64,000 bases of DNA, taken from the NCBI GenBank assembly GCA_030247855.1, contig JAPDRN010000138.1:1-64000 (forward strand), given 5' to 3'. The notes under the pieces were generated by a model. The model ran no database searches. It was not told the DNA's origin and worked only from the letters and a program-made list of their open reading frames with translations. The translations under genes and the position numbers were made by a program. This DNA comes from Knufia peltigerae. Taxonomy: Eukaryota; Ascomycota; Eurotiomycetes; Chaetothyriales; Trichomeriaceae. Shown here piece by piece: positions 1 through 9,260 of the stretch; within the stretch, counting starts at the first letter, position 1, and the number at the start of each line of letters is the position of its first letter.

Positions 1-2101
1 GATGGCCAGCAGGCATGTCAATTGACACAGCGGCCGATGTGTCATTGCTGACGATCATCTTCGCAGCAGTGACGAATTGATTTCCAGGACCGAGGATCTT
101 GTCGACCTTGGTGATGGATTGAGTACCATATGCCATTGCTGCAACCGCCTGAGCACCACCCGCAAGGACGATAGCTTCCGCCCCGACCTTGTGAGCAATG
201 TATACAATCTCCGGTGTAATGGTACCATCTGATCGTGGAGGTGATGCTAAGACAATGTTCTTGCACCCTGCAGCCATAGCAGGAACACCCAGCATTAAGG
301 CTGTAGACGGTAGCACTGCCGTTCCACCTGGAATGTAGAGACCGACCTTTTCGATCGGACGCGAGAACCGAGAACAAGTAACACCCGGCATTGTTTCGAC
401 CACCAAATCCGAGGTTGGTTTCTGGGCCGAGTGAAATTTGAGGATATTGTCATAAGAAGTGTTGATGGCCTTGATAGTCTCCTCAGGTAGTTGCATAAGT
501 GAATCTGGGAACGGCGCTTTCAGCACGGGTGATTTGAGGGACGTGGCCTTTTCGAATTTATGGGTGTACTTTAAGACAGCGGCGTCGCCGTTGGAGCGGA
601 CATCAGCAATAATCGGATGGACAAGAGACATGATCTTCTCGTTTGACTTTTGAGACGGCCGCTGCAAGGCTGACTTGAGAACATCATCTGAGAATGCCTG
701 CGAGGTTGAGTAGCGCTTGAGCTGTATCCGTCCCGACTCTGTCTTACCAGCAGGATCTGATGGTTGTTTTGGTATTGATACAGCTTCCTTCACCTCTTCA
801 TCTTGTTGGCCAGCAATACCATTAGAAGTGGCTTGTTTCGATTCATCTTGAACTGGCTTCTCTTCGACATACTGCGGTTTGGCATCACCCTTTCTTCGCT
901 TGACCTTCAGATTCTTGAGGTCAAGGTTCCTCTCAATGTCTTCCAAAGTAACATCGGCAGCAATACACCGAGTCAGGGCAAAGTAGAGTAGGTCCGCTGC
1001 CTCCGAGGCAATTTCTTCCTTCGTTACGGCCTCGCACAATTCGTCCGCCTCTTCTTTGATCTTTGCGTTGACCAACTTGGGATCGTTGAATAGTCGTGCA
1101 GTGTACGAACCAGCTGGAGCGTCCACCTTTCTCTCTTGAAGAGTTCTCTGCAGTCGCGACAGACCCGAGGTCCTCCCCCAGCATGACATTGTACCGAGAT
1201 GGCAGAACCCTCGGCCCTTCTGATGGACTCTGAAGATCAAGCAGTCTTTGTCGCAATCGAAACCGATACTGATGAGCTCTTGGGTGTCTCCGCTGGAGGC
1301 GCCCTTGTGCCACAGACCTCGCTTGCGGCTTTGATAGACACCCGTCCCAGTCTTGAGTGCTTCTGCAATACTCTCCTTGCTGCTCCAGACAAGACCTAAC
1401 GCAACATCACGCTCGTCAACCACCACAGTTGCATACAGCCCTGTCTTTCGGTCCGGCGTAGCTCCTGCAAGGACGAGTTCAACCGCAGGAATGAGCTTCT
1501 CATCTTCCTTGGGCGGAGTAAACGTCAAAGCCTTGGATGAAATAATCAAGGCATTACCAGGGTATTCGTGAAGGACACTTGTGCCTTCGCTTTCACTGGT
1601 AACCCTGACATATATCGTTTGATCCTGGCTCGGAGGATAATTGCCAACATCTTTCAAGACCTCGTCAAGATGTTCGTTGCCCTTCCCACCATCAAAAGCC
1701 CATTCAGTAGTCTTCCACTTGGGGTTCCCTTCGAGGAAAGCTTTCAGCTTGGTTAAGTCGGTTTGCGGGTTGACAAGAGAGATGGTAAGGATGAGGCGGT
1801 CGGGAGAGATAGTCTGTTCTTGCGACAGAACCTTGAGCTGTTCGAAGGTAACAAATATTTTAGAAGCCCCATTGTTGAGGACATCTATCACGCTGTCCCA
1901 GCTTTTCAATTTACGCACGTCGAAATATATGGCGAGCTTCGAGAAATTCTGCCGCAGGAAAGCGAGGTTCGGTTCGAGGTTCTCGGGGGTAATTTCGACC
2001 AGGCACTTGCCGAAGTAGGCGACTTGATCGAGAGTGAGACCTTGGGTATTAGACCCTGAGATCGCCTCTGGATCAACAGAAACCAAAAGACCTGCACCCA
2101 T
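1..2101 (-). CDS. HIS4: Trifunctional histidine biosynthesis protein (HIS4-type), 5' part
   Basis: One uninterrupted frame of 700 codons runs off the left edge. Domains in order: an N-terminal fungal region (about 1-240), a phosphoribosyl-AMP cyclohydrolase domain with SRKRGLWHKGASSGD and the metal-binding segment FDCDKDCL, a phosphoribosyl-ATP pyrophosphatase domain (KIKEEADELCEAV, ASEAADLLYF), a charged linker, and the first half of histidinol dehydrogenase (GLYIPGGTAVLPS, KILGPGNQFVTAAK). The protein therefore covers steps 2, 3 and the last two steps of histidine synthesis, presumably in the cytosol. The start (MGAGLLVSVDP) is the first ATG in frame, and the upstream region carries a TGAGTCA. 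Oddity: the last codons read PAGH where the family has PAGPSE (see findings). The 3' part lies outside the window. Confidence 0.95.
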   Translation of the reverse strand, partial: MGAGLLVSVDPEAISGSNTQGLTLDQVAYFGKCLVEITPENLEPNLAFLRQNFSKLAIYFDVRKLKSWDSVIDVLNNGASKIFVTFEQLKVLSQEQTISPDRLILTISLVNPQTDLTKLKAFLEGNPKWKTTEWAFDGGKGNEHLDEVLKDVGNYPPSQDQTIYVRVTSESEGTSVLHEYPGNALIISSKALTFTPPKEDEKLIPAVELVLAGATPDRKTGLYATVVVDERDVALGLVWSSKESIAEALKTGTGVYQSRKRGLWHKGASSGDTQELISIGFDCDKDCLIFRVHQKGRGFCHLGTMSCWGRTSGLSRLQRTLQERKVDAPAGSYTARLFNDPKLVNAKIKEEADELCEAVTKEEIASEAADLLYFALTRCIAADVTLEDIERNLDLKNLKVKRRKGDAKPQYVEEKPVQDESKQATSNGIAGQQDEEVKEAVSIPKQPSDPAGKTESGRIQLKRYSTSQAFSDDVLKSALQRPSQKSNEKIMSLVHPIIADVRSNGDAAVLKYTHKFEKATSLKSPVLKAPFPDSLMQLPEETIKAINTSYDNILKFHSAQKPTSDLVVETMPGVTCSRFSRPIEKVGLYIPGGTAVLPSTALMLGVPAMAAGCKNIVLASPPRSDGTITPEIVYIAHKVGAEAIVLAGGAQAVAAMAYGTQSITKVDKILGPGNQFVTAAKMIVSNDTSAAVSIDMPAGH

Positions 2102-2703
2102 ATTGATCTAGAGCACTACGTGGGAGAGATTAAAGCCTTGATTGAGAGAAGACGCAGGGAATCATCCCATCATTGAGTCAGTGGCCAGAGCGCGGGGAGC
2201 CCAACGCAGAAAAATTTAGGCCCACAGCGATAAGGATAAGGTGGAAAGGGAAGTTGAGCCGAGCCCAGCCAATGCACTTGTATTACGCCTCTTATCACCT
2301 GTAAAAAATGCCTATCATGCCACCAACACATCCTATTTTTATTTCGCCGACCGGAAAATCTAGACAATTGTGAGCCTATCAGAGCATGTGCTTTCCCTTG
2401 ATAGCAGTGCAATACTTTGAAGCATGAATATCGCGCAAAGCTCTCCTGAAGTGGCATACCTCCTCATTATTACATCTCGACCTTGCTACACAGTCAATTC
2501 CAAGCCTTCCAGACGTCTTTTGAAGTCAGAATCAGATAGAGACTATTGGAGCTAACATTTGTGTCGCCATGCATGCCCCTCGTAGGCATCTTGGCGTTTT
2601 CTGACTAGGAGTAACAGACTCGAAAGATCAGGGTCTGTATCAATTGAGTGATGGTCGAATCTTTCAGAAGAGATGTGGAATTTGGTCAAGCTCAAGCTCA
2701 AGG
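2102..2703. other. Intergenic, HIS4 promoter side
   Basis: No credible gene. This 602-bp stretch separates the start of HIS4 from the end of the next minus-strand gene. The only recognisable element is a TGAGTCA 73 bp upstream of the HIS4 start codon. Confidence 0.6.
2174..2180. promoter_or_regulatory. Gcn4/CPC1-type site (TGAGTCA)
   Basis: An exact match to the TGASTCA site bound by the bZIP activator of general amino-acid control (Gcn4 in yeast, CPC1/CpcA in filamentous fungi), 73 bp upstream of the HIS4 start codon. Histidine genes are classic targets, so placement and identity fit. A 7-bp match alone could be chance. Confidence 0.6.
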
Positions 2704-3874
2704 TCAGTGATTATAAGTGTGCGATGTGACAGAGTATAGCATCATGCCAAATTCGTCAACAGAACTCAGCCATTGGTCGATTTTTCGCTTCAAAGAGTCG
2801 GATGGCGGTTCATTGTGCGGCCAAAGATCGCTTATGAGAAGTTCCCCATCAGACCATTGACTCAACTGCTGATTATATGCGGTATTCCATGACTGCCGGG
2901 TTGTTGCGTCCCATAATCGCTTGCTTCCCGGAGCTGGTATGCTTGCAAGCTCTGTGGCAATGTATGATGGCGAACCAAGGTTGAAATTGACAAGGTTGTC
3001 AAACAAGTATGCTGCGAACATTGTTCGTCGCCTTGCGGAGGCAACGATCCATGACTCCCATCCTGGACGGGTGCCGTGTGCTTCCGCCCAGCATAAGGTA
3101 CCTTTACTTGCCAGGTCAGCCGTCAGCGCTTGTAGTTTGATCATGGTATCTTGTTCGATATAATTTGAACCGGACCTTGGTGTGAAGTAGAGCATTATCG
3201 CGTATAGGAGGTACGACTGTACTGTCGCGAGAAGTTCCATGTGGTTGCAGTCGACCTGCTTATCACTCCTTTCAGAATAGGACAGTGTACAAAGAGAGTT
3301 TAGATCCTACCTGCTCCATGAGTTTACGCATCTCCTGTTCAATGACACTGCAAACCATGCTCTCACTGCCAGGAGTCTGGGTCTTCCATGTGCGGGACAA
3401 GGTCATGCAACTGGAGAGTGACACAGGGACTGTCACGGCCACTTGTGTCCAATGTATGAAAGGGGGAAGAGCTTCGTTGAACAAGAAGATACCGGGCCAC
3501 GACCTCATTATACTAGCCAAAAACGCCATGGTCGACGCTTGATATAATTTCGGAGTGTGTTCTGGTGAAGGCAGTACAGTTTCAAGCCATCGTGCCCGAA
3601 TCCGGTCATCGTCCAAGGTGCGGATCAGGCTAACATTATCGAAATCGAGCGTCTCCGGCGGACAAGATGAGTTATTAATGAAGGGAATAGTCCTTTGAAT
3701 AATAGTAGGTGCGACGCTTGATGGATCGTCTACACCTCTAGCGTAGACATATTCACAGCTGATATTTCTGTTTTTGCACCTGGTGCACTTTGGTTTCTTC
3801 AGATCGCAACGTACCTTGGCTTTAGAGCAGTGGTTGCATGCCTTTTTACGCGGGACAGTGTCCTTCTCAGTCAT
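2704..3874 (-). CDS. Zn2Cys6 transcription factor (371 aa)
   Basis: Two exons (3311-3874 and 2704-3255) around a 55-bp GT-AG intron, joined in phase 0. Residues 13-40 form a canonical binuclear zinc cluster, C-x2-C-x6-C-x6-C-x2-C-x6-C (Cys 13, 16, 23, 30, 33, 40), preceded by basic residues. The remainder (about 330 aa) is helical and lacks the full-length fungal-specific transcription factor core seen in larger members. It resembles the short Zn2Cys6 regulators often found beside secondary-metabolism or efflux genes. It is divergent from the MFS transporter gene across a 721-bp shared intergenic region, so it may regulate that transporter (inference). Target unknown. Confidence 0.88.
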
Positions 3875-4595
3875 TCCTCGTTTTTATGGCCGATGGCGGT
3901 GCTCAATCCCAACACTATTGCAGATCTCGTGACATTTAGACGTGGTTCGTGGATTTGTTCTATGGCGCGAAGTACATGTTGTTGCTTACAATTGACTTCA
4001 CGGCTAAAGATCGTACGTTGTTAAAGGAAGAATAGGGCTCACCCAGGGAACCAATTAGGGAGCGGGGCATTGGCGAACCCGCTATTTATAGGCAACTTTA
4101 GCGTACAGTACAAAATACTGGACCTTTTGCACCTCTCTAACTCCCTAATATGCATCATTCCTCTACTCAGTATACAGTTCCCAGCTATGATTCCGACCAC
4201 GAACTTCGTCTTGAGATATGACAGGTCTTCTCTGAGGTCCTCATTCCTTCGATAGATGTTTCATTGGCCGTGACTGTACCTCCGCTCTTTTCGCATACCA
4301 TCTCCACAAGGCAGTACAAGCTACGATAGTGGTATGTCGACCCATGACATGTAAACACTGTCGATCAAGCATCATGTCGATGACCAGTGGGTCTTGCCTA
4401 TATGAATATAACTTGTAGCCCCAGCAAATCAATTATCTCCGCAGAAAAGCTGCACTCTCCTGTCTCAGGTGCTGTCGGACTTCTTCTCGGAGTTCCGAAG
4501 ATCCTGGTCTCTTTGCCACGGATGGTGCATATATACGCATCTGTCTTCCACTTGATGCTTGACGAACTGTCTAACCTGACATTCTTGAAAACAAG
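3875..4595. other. Divergent promoter between Zn2Cys6 regulator and MFS gene
   Basis: A 721-bp space between divergently transcribed genes with no convincing coding frame. It contains a CGG-N4-CCG palindrome close to the MFS start. Confidence 0.6.
4487..4498. promoter_or_regulatory. CGG-N4-CCG palindrome, candidate Zn2Cys6 site
   Basis: The sequence TCGGAGTTCCGA is an inverted CGG repeat with a 4-bp spacer, about 100 bp upstream of the MFS start codon. Inverted CGG triplets are the usual half-sites of dimeric Zn2Cys6 regulators, two of which flank this transporter. A related palindrome lies upstream of the second regulator. Binding is inferred only. Confidence 0.35.
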
Positions 4596-6047
4596 ATGTC
4601 ACAGACTAAGAAAAATACCGAAAGCGTGACCCTAGAGCCATACACCATCTATACCAGAGGCCAAAAGACAATCATCGTTGCTATTGTTTCGACTGCCGCC
4701 ACACTGTCCGGCTTTGCCTCAAACATTTATTTTCCCAGTCTTCCACAAATCGCAAAAGACCTATCTGTCACCACGAATCTGGTCAACCTTTCGGTGACGT
4801 GTTATATGGTCTTCCAGGGCTTGTCACCAGCCATATGGGGGGCCGTAGCCGATGCCTTGGGACGCCGTATAACGTACTGTTGTACGCTAATCGTTTTTCT
4901 CGGGGCGTGCATAGGATTGGCCGAGACACGAAACTTTGCGACGCTCATGGTACTTCGTTGCGTTCAGAGCACTGGGAGCGCTAGTACTATTGCCCTGGGT
5001 GCAGGTGTGATTGGTGACATCACGAAGAGAGACGAACGAGGAGGCTACATGGGCTTCTTTCAAGGTGGATTATTAATGCCAGTCGCAATCGGACCAGTCA
5101 TTGGTGGAGTTCTGGCAGGAAAACTTGGATGGAATGCTGTATTCTGGTTCCTCACAATATATGGGGGTGTCTGTCTGACCATTGTGGCTCTCATCTTGCC
5201 TGAAACATTAAGGTCGATTGCAGGAAATGGGTCCCTCAAAGTCAAGGGCATTTCGCAGTCACTCCTCGGGGCGTACCAGCGTGCGAGATACCTACGGTCC
5301 CGGCCGCAGTCTTCAGAGCCACAGAAAGACGACGCTCCACGCAGAATCGTTGATCTGTGGGGTCCAGTACGAATTCTCTTCCACCTGAAGACATTCGCTG
5401 CAGTTTTACTCGTTGCAGTGCATTATACAGTATGGCAGAGTGTTCTCACTGCACTATCGACGATCGTGAGAGACAAGTACCATACCACTGAAACCCAGAT
5501 TGGATTGATCTTTCTGGCGAACGGCATCGGATCGATCGTTGGTACACTCTCGATCGGCAGGCTCCTCGATCGTGACTACCAGAAGATGACACGAAAATAT
5601 GCTGGGAATGAGGAAGATCTACCAATTGAAAAGGCTCGTCTGAGGACGGCTTGGATATGGAGTGCGCTGGAGTGTATCTCTGTGTTGGTCTTTGGATGGA
5701 CAGTCGATCAAGGTGTTCACATCTCCGTTCCGATAATCAGTCTCTTCTTGCTGGGCTGGGCCGCAATTTCGATACAGAGCTCTGTCTCAACATACCTAGT
5801 AGACATTCACCACAGCCAAAGCGCATCTGCATCGGCGTCCCTCAACCTTTTGCGCTGTCTGATGGGGGCTGGAGGCTCAGCAGTCGTTGGTCCACTCATC
5901 GCCAAAATTCGTGTTGGCTGGACATTTACGCTGATGACAGGAGTGATGGTATTGTTAAGCGCTGGTATCCTGGTGCCAATGATGTTCGGCGTTGATTTTC
6001 GTCGGCGACGTCACACTGAAGCAGGGATTCAAGAACTTGTCGCTTGA
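4596..6047 (+). CDS. MFS transporter, DHA1-type drug:H+ antiporter family (483 aa)
   Basis: Single exon. The protein has two bundles of hydrophobic segments separated by a hydrophilic loop at about residues 215-265, the 12-TM layout of the major facilitator superfamily. TM1 holds SGFASNIYFPSLPQIAKDL, and the loop between TM2 and TM3 holds the motif-A-like WGAVADALGRR. A motif-C-like stretch rich in Gly and Pro (about 160-180, AIGPVIGGVLAG) is the antiporter signature. It resembles the Qdr/Dtr1 group of the DHA1 family. Likely role: plasma-membrane export of a small molecule; substrate not predictable. It sits between two Zn2Cys6 regulator genes with no biosynthetic enzyme nearby. A short upstream reading frame overlaps the start and is not counted. 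Confidence 0.9.
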   Translation: MSQTKKNTESVTLEPYTIYTRGQKTIIVAIVSTAATLSGFASNIYFPSLPQIAKDLSVTTNLVNLSVTCYMVFQGLSPAIWGAVADALGRRITYCCTLIVFLGACIGLAETRNFATLMVLRCVQSTGSASTIALGAGVIGDITKRDERGGYMGFFQGGLLMPVAIGPVIGGVLAGKLGWNAVFWFLTIYGGVCLTIVALILPETLRSIAGNGSLKVKGISQSLLGAYQRARYLRSRPQSSEPQKDDAPRRIVDLWGPVRILFHLKTFAAVLLVAVHYTVWQSVLTALSTIVRDKYHTTETQIGLIFLANGIGSIVGTLSIGRLLDRDYQKMTRKYAGNEEDLPIEKARLRTAWIWSALECISVLVFGWTVDQGVHISVPIISLFLLGWAAISIQSSVSTYLVDIHHSQSASASASLNLLRCLMGAGGSAVVGPLIAKIRVGWTFTLMTGVMVLLSAGILVPMMFGVDFRRRRHTEAGIQELVA

Positions 6048-6374
6048 AACCAAAGGTCTGTAGTTTGGGGCAGAAGAACAAGGGGACTGTAATTGAGTTC
6101 GACGCCGACCCGTAAGAGGTTGATGGTACATAGGTAGATTCACTATCTTTGAGTAACAAATCGGTGATTCATGAAATGGAAAACTTGCGAGTCATGCAAT
6201 ATTGATTCGGACCGGCCGAAGTTTTCTCCGAAACCATATTAAGGCAACAATGATCATCGCCATTTCTACGGCGTTAACAAAACCTCCCATCACAAATTAT
6301 TATGCCCTTCTCGTCGGCACAAGAACCCTAGACGACAACTAAAGCAATTCGCAGATCGCGGAATTATAAACACG
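6048..6374. other. Intergenic, promoter of second Zn2Cys6 regulator
   Basis: A 327-bp space between two co-oriented genes. It contains the palindrome TTCGG-N5-CCGAA about 155 bp before the next start codon and otherwise nothing recognisable. Confidence 0.55.
6206..6220. promoter_or_regulatory. CGG-N5-CCG palindrome, candidate Zn2Cys6 site
   Basis: TTCGGACCGGCCGAA is an inverted CGG repeat with a 5-bp spacer upstream of the second Zn2Cys6 gene. It shares the CCGAA right arm with the palindrome before the MFS gene. This could mark autoregulation or cross-regulation (inference). Confidence 0.35.
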
Positions 6375-8600
6375 ATGAGCCCTACCGATGATCCAGGATC
6401 TCATAGCGCTGGTAGCGATGATAGTGATGATGGCGAACAGCAACACGAGACATCCCCGCAAAATGCCAAAAAACCGAGATCCAGTAGAGCCTGTGTGGCT
6501 TGTCGACGTATGAAAACACGATGCGAAATTGATGAGGCTCTGGGAACAGCATGTAAACTATGTATCCGAGCCCGAAGACAATGTATTATGCAAACTCTTC
6601 CTCGGCGAAGAAAGCGGAAGACCACAGAGAGGGTGGCTGATTTAGAGCGAAAAATCAACACTCTAACCGCACTCCTCGCTTCTAACGAATCTGTCCACTC
6701 TGGTGACCCATCTCCGGGCTCTGGCGGCGAGAGCATTTCTAGTCGCCACAAAAGCCAGGATCCAGAGCAGACAGCAGACAATTCCCAGACACTCATTGGA
6801 AAAGCTCTAAGTCGGGGACTATTGGATTGGCCAACTGCCTGCAAAGCATTCGATCGTTACCGAAAGGAAATGTGCCTTTATTTCCCTTTCGTAGTGTTCC
6901 CTGCTACGACTGATGCAAGCATGGTGAAAGAGCAACAGCCACTCCTGTTCTTCGCTATTTGTACCGTTGCAATGGCGACAATGCGTGGACCGGTCAATCC
7001 GGAACTGTGGGACATGCTCACCAGAGACCTAGCCTTACGCATCATGTACCGAGCCGAGAGATCCCTCGAGCTAGTTCAAGTTCTTCTCATCCATATTTCA
7101 TGGTACACGCGGGGCAAGGAAATGCGAGAACTGAACTTCAATCAGATGATACACATCGCTTGTGCAATGGGTTTGGACATTGGACTTGGGAGAAGATCGC
7201 ACAAGTCTGTCCAGTCTGATGACCCTCACCGACTTGAGTCGCTGGCAGGAAGACGAGCGTGGCTGGGCTGTTATTATATGGGCACAAAGTAAAGTTTCTG
7301 ATCCTGACCTTTGAAAATGCCCCTGCTAATTATCATGTAGCATTGCCATGTCTCTTCGTCATCCGGCCGCCATCCGTTGGTCTGTGTACATCGAAGAATG
7401 TCTCGACGTCCTCTCCTCCGCGCCTAGTGCATTAACGAGCGACCGATGGCTTTGCGATTTGATTAGAATCCAGCATATAGCGGAAGATGCATCAATGGTA
7501 TTCTCTATGGACGATCCAGGATCAGTCATAAGCTTTAGGGATGTGAAGACTCAATATCATATCGGAGGCTTCCATCAACAACTGGAACAGTGGCGCCGAC
7601 ATGCTCATAGCAATCTCCATCAAGGTATGTCCTTTCGTCAATGTGAATCTGTTTACTAAAGTGCAAACCAGGCTTTGTGCGCCACATCGAAGCTACGACA
7701 ACTTTGTATGTCAATGAGGTCGCCATCCATTCGGAACATAACATCGACGAATTACGATCACCTCTCCGGCCGCCGGCACAAAACGAAGCATTGAGTCATG
7801 ATTATAATGCTACATCTTCGACTGAGTCGCAATTTGCTCCAGCTCGCATCGAGTGCCTATTTACCTGTCTCTCCGCTATTCATAACTGCTTTGATGCCTT
7901 GCTATCCATGGATATATCAACCTTGGCCACCTTACCCAATTTTTTCCTTGTTCGGACTGGTTACGCTGCAAGAGCGCTTCGGAAATTGCTCAGTATCTGT
8001 GAGAATCAAGCAGCCCTGACAGGCCAGTTCCAGATCAACGTGAAGGACTTAAAGTTCGAGGAATATATGACCTCACTCATTCATCTCCTCGCAAGGATTC
8101 ATGAAGAGACAAACGCTCACGTGGCTCGCGCATTTTGCTTGGTTATTACGCAAATAAAACAACACGGCCTTAAGTCACTAAAGCCGTCAATATTTACTGA
8201 TTGTACTGCAAAGCTACCCCAGATCGACGCACAACTCGAGAAAGAAGGGTTCCAGGGTTCAGGTTTCGGACCAAGCACCACAGGACCACCCAAAGTAGCA
8301 ACTACGGCTAGCGCCATCTCTGGGAAGCAGATGCCTTCGATATCAGAGGTTTCTTATGGGGCCGTGAGTGCTCCTCCCCAGATGCCACTTGAGCTGCAAA
8401 GTTCAAGCTGGTTTGACAGCACTGCCACTGGAGGCAGTCTGCCCCTGTGGCAGGCCGGGTCTTTCGATGCTGGAATGACAGGGGACGACTTGCAATGGTT
8501 CGAACAGGACTTCCCATTTGATGATATCGAAATGTATCCCATTGAGGATCCAAACTATGCCGTCGAAAACTCCACGTTTCACCAGACATACCCATCTTGA
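6375..8600 (+). CDS. Zn2Cys6 transcription factor with fungal-specific TF domain (708 aa)
   Basis: Three exons (6375-7288, 7341-7624, 7672-8600) with introns of 52 and 47 bp; all junctions restore one frame of 709 codons. After an acidic, Ser-rich N-terminus comes the zinc cluster C-x2-C-x6-C-x9-C-x2-C-x6-C at Cys 40, 43, 50, 60, 63 and 70, then a basic linker (RRRKRKTTER) and a short coiled coil (about 86-105) for dimerisation. The middle region (about 150-450) has the helical pattern of the fungal-specific TF domain, including GRRAWLGCYYM and NIAMSLRHP. The C-terminus ends in an acidic/aromatic stretch that could activate transcription. It lies downstream of and co-oriented with the MFS gene. 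Confidence 0.92.
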
Positions 8601-9260
8601 CGTGTTTCCCGGGCTACGGACCACGACTCCGCAGTTGAATGTACACTATCCTGGGATTTACTCGCCCTTTCATCCAAGACCAAAAAATTGCAGCCTACCA
8701 CCATCAAGCAACTGCCGCGCTAGCGTAGTAACCTAAGAAGGCAATGTCGTACACTTGGGTGTTGACACAAGTAACCGGAGATACGACTGGCTTGTTCACC
8801 AAATTCTTTGCGACCTGCCTCCAGTGCATATGACGACAGGACAACTTAAGCATTACGGTGACTGTTCACCGCTTTCTGGCGAGAAAAGATTAATTGCTGA
8901 AAATTATGCCGCTCCAGGGGCATCTCAGCCACGTAAAATCAAGTTGCAAGTGAATTGCTTCCAAGCGAAAATATCATTCACTCAAACTGGAAGCCAGTTG
9001 ATGATGGCTGGAATGACCAATCTAGAATTGGGCTCAGAGAGCCCTTTGAACGCAGCATGAATGCCTAAGACACTAGGAGTCACTGACTGGTCATCCTCTC
9101 TTCACTTTACCTCTGTCACTTCACTTGAATTTTCATTTCTCCGTCCACCTTCGAGTCCTTTCTCTTCTTCTCAGACGACGCATTCTCAAACAACGGATCT
9201 CCCAATCAGACCATCTTGAGCTTGTCTGCCCTTTACCTTGCTGAGGCTGAGTTGACCAGT
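8601..9260. other. Intergenic
   Basis: 660 bp between two plus-strand genes. No coding frame that I believe and no recognisable site. The last 150 bp are pyrimidine-rich, as often seen just before fungal transcription starts. Confidence 0.5.
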
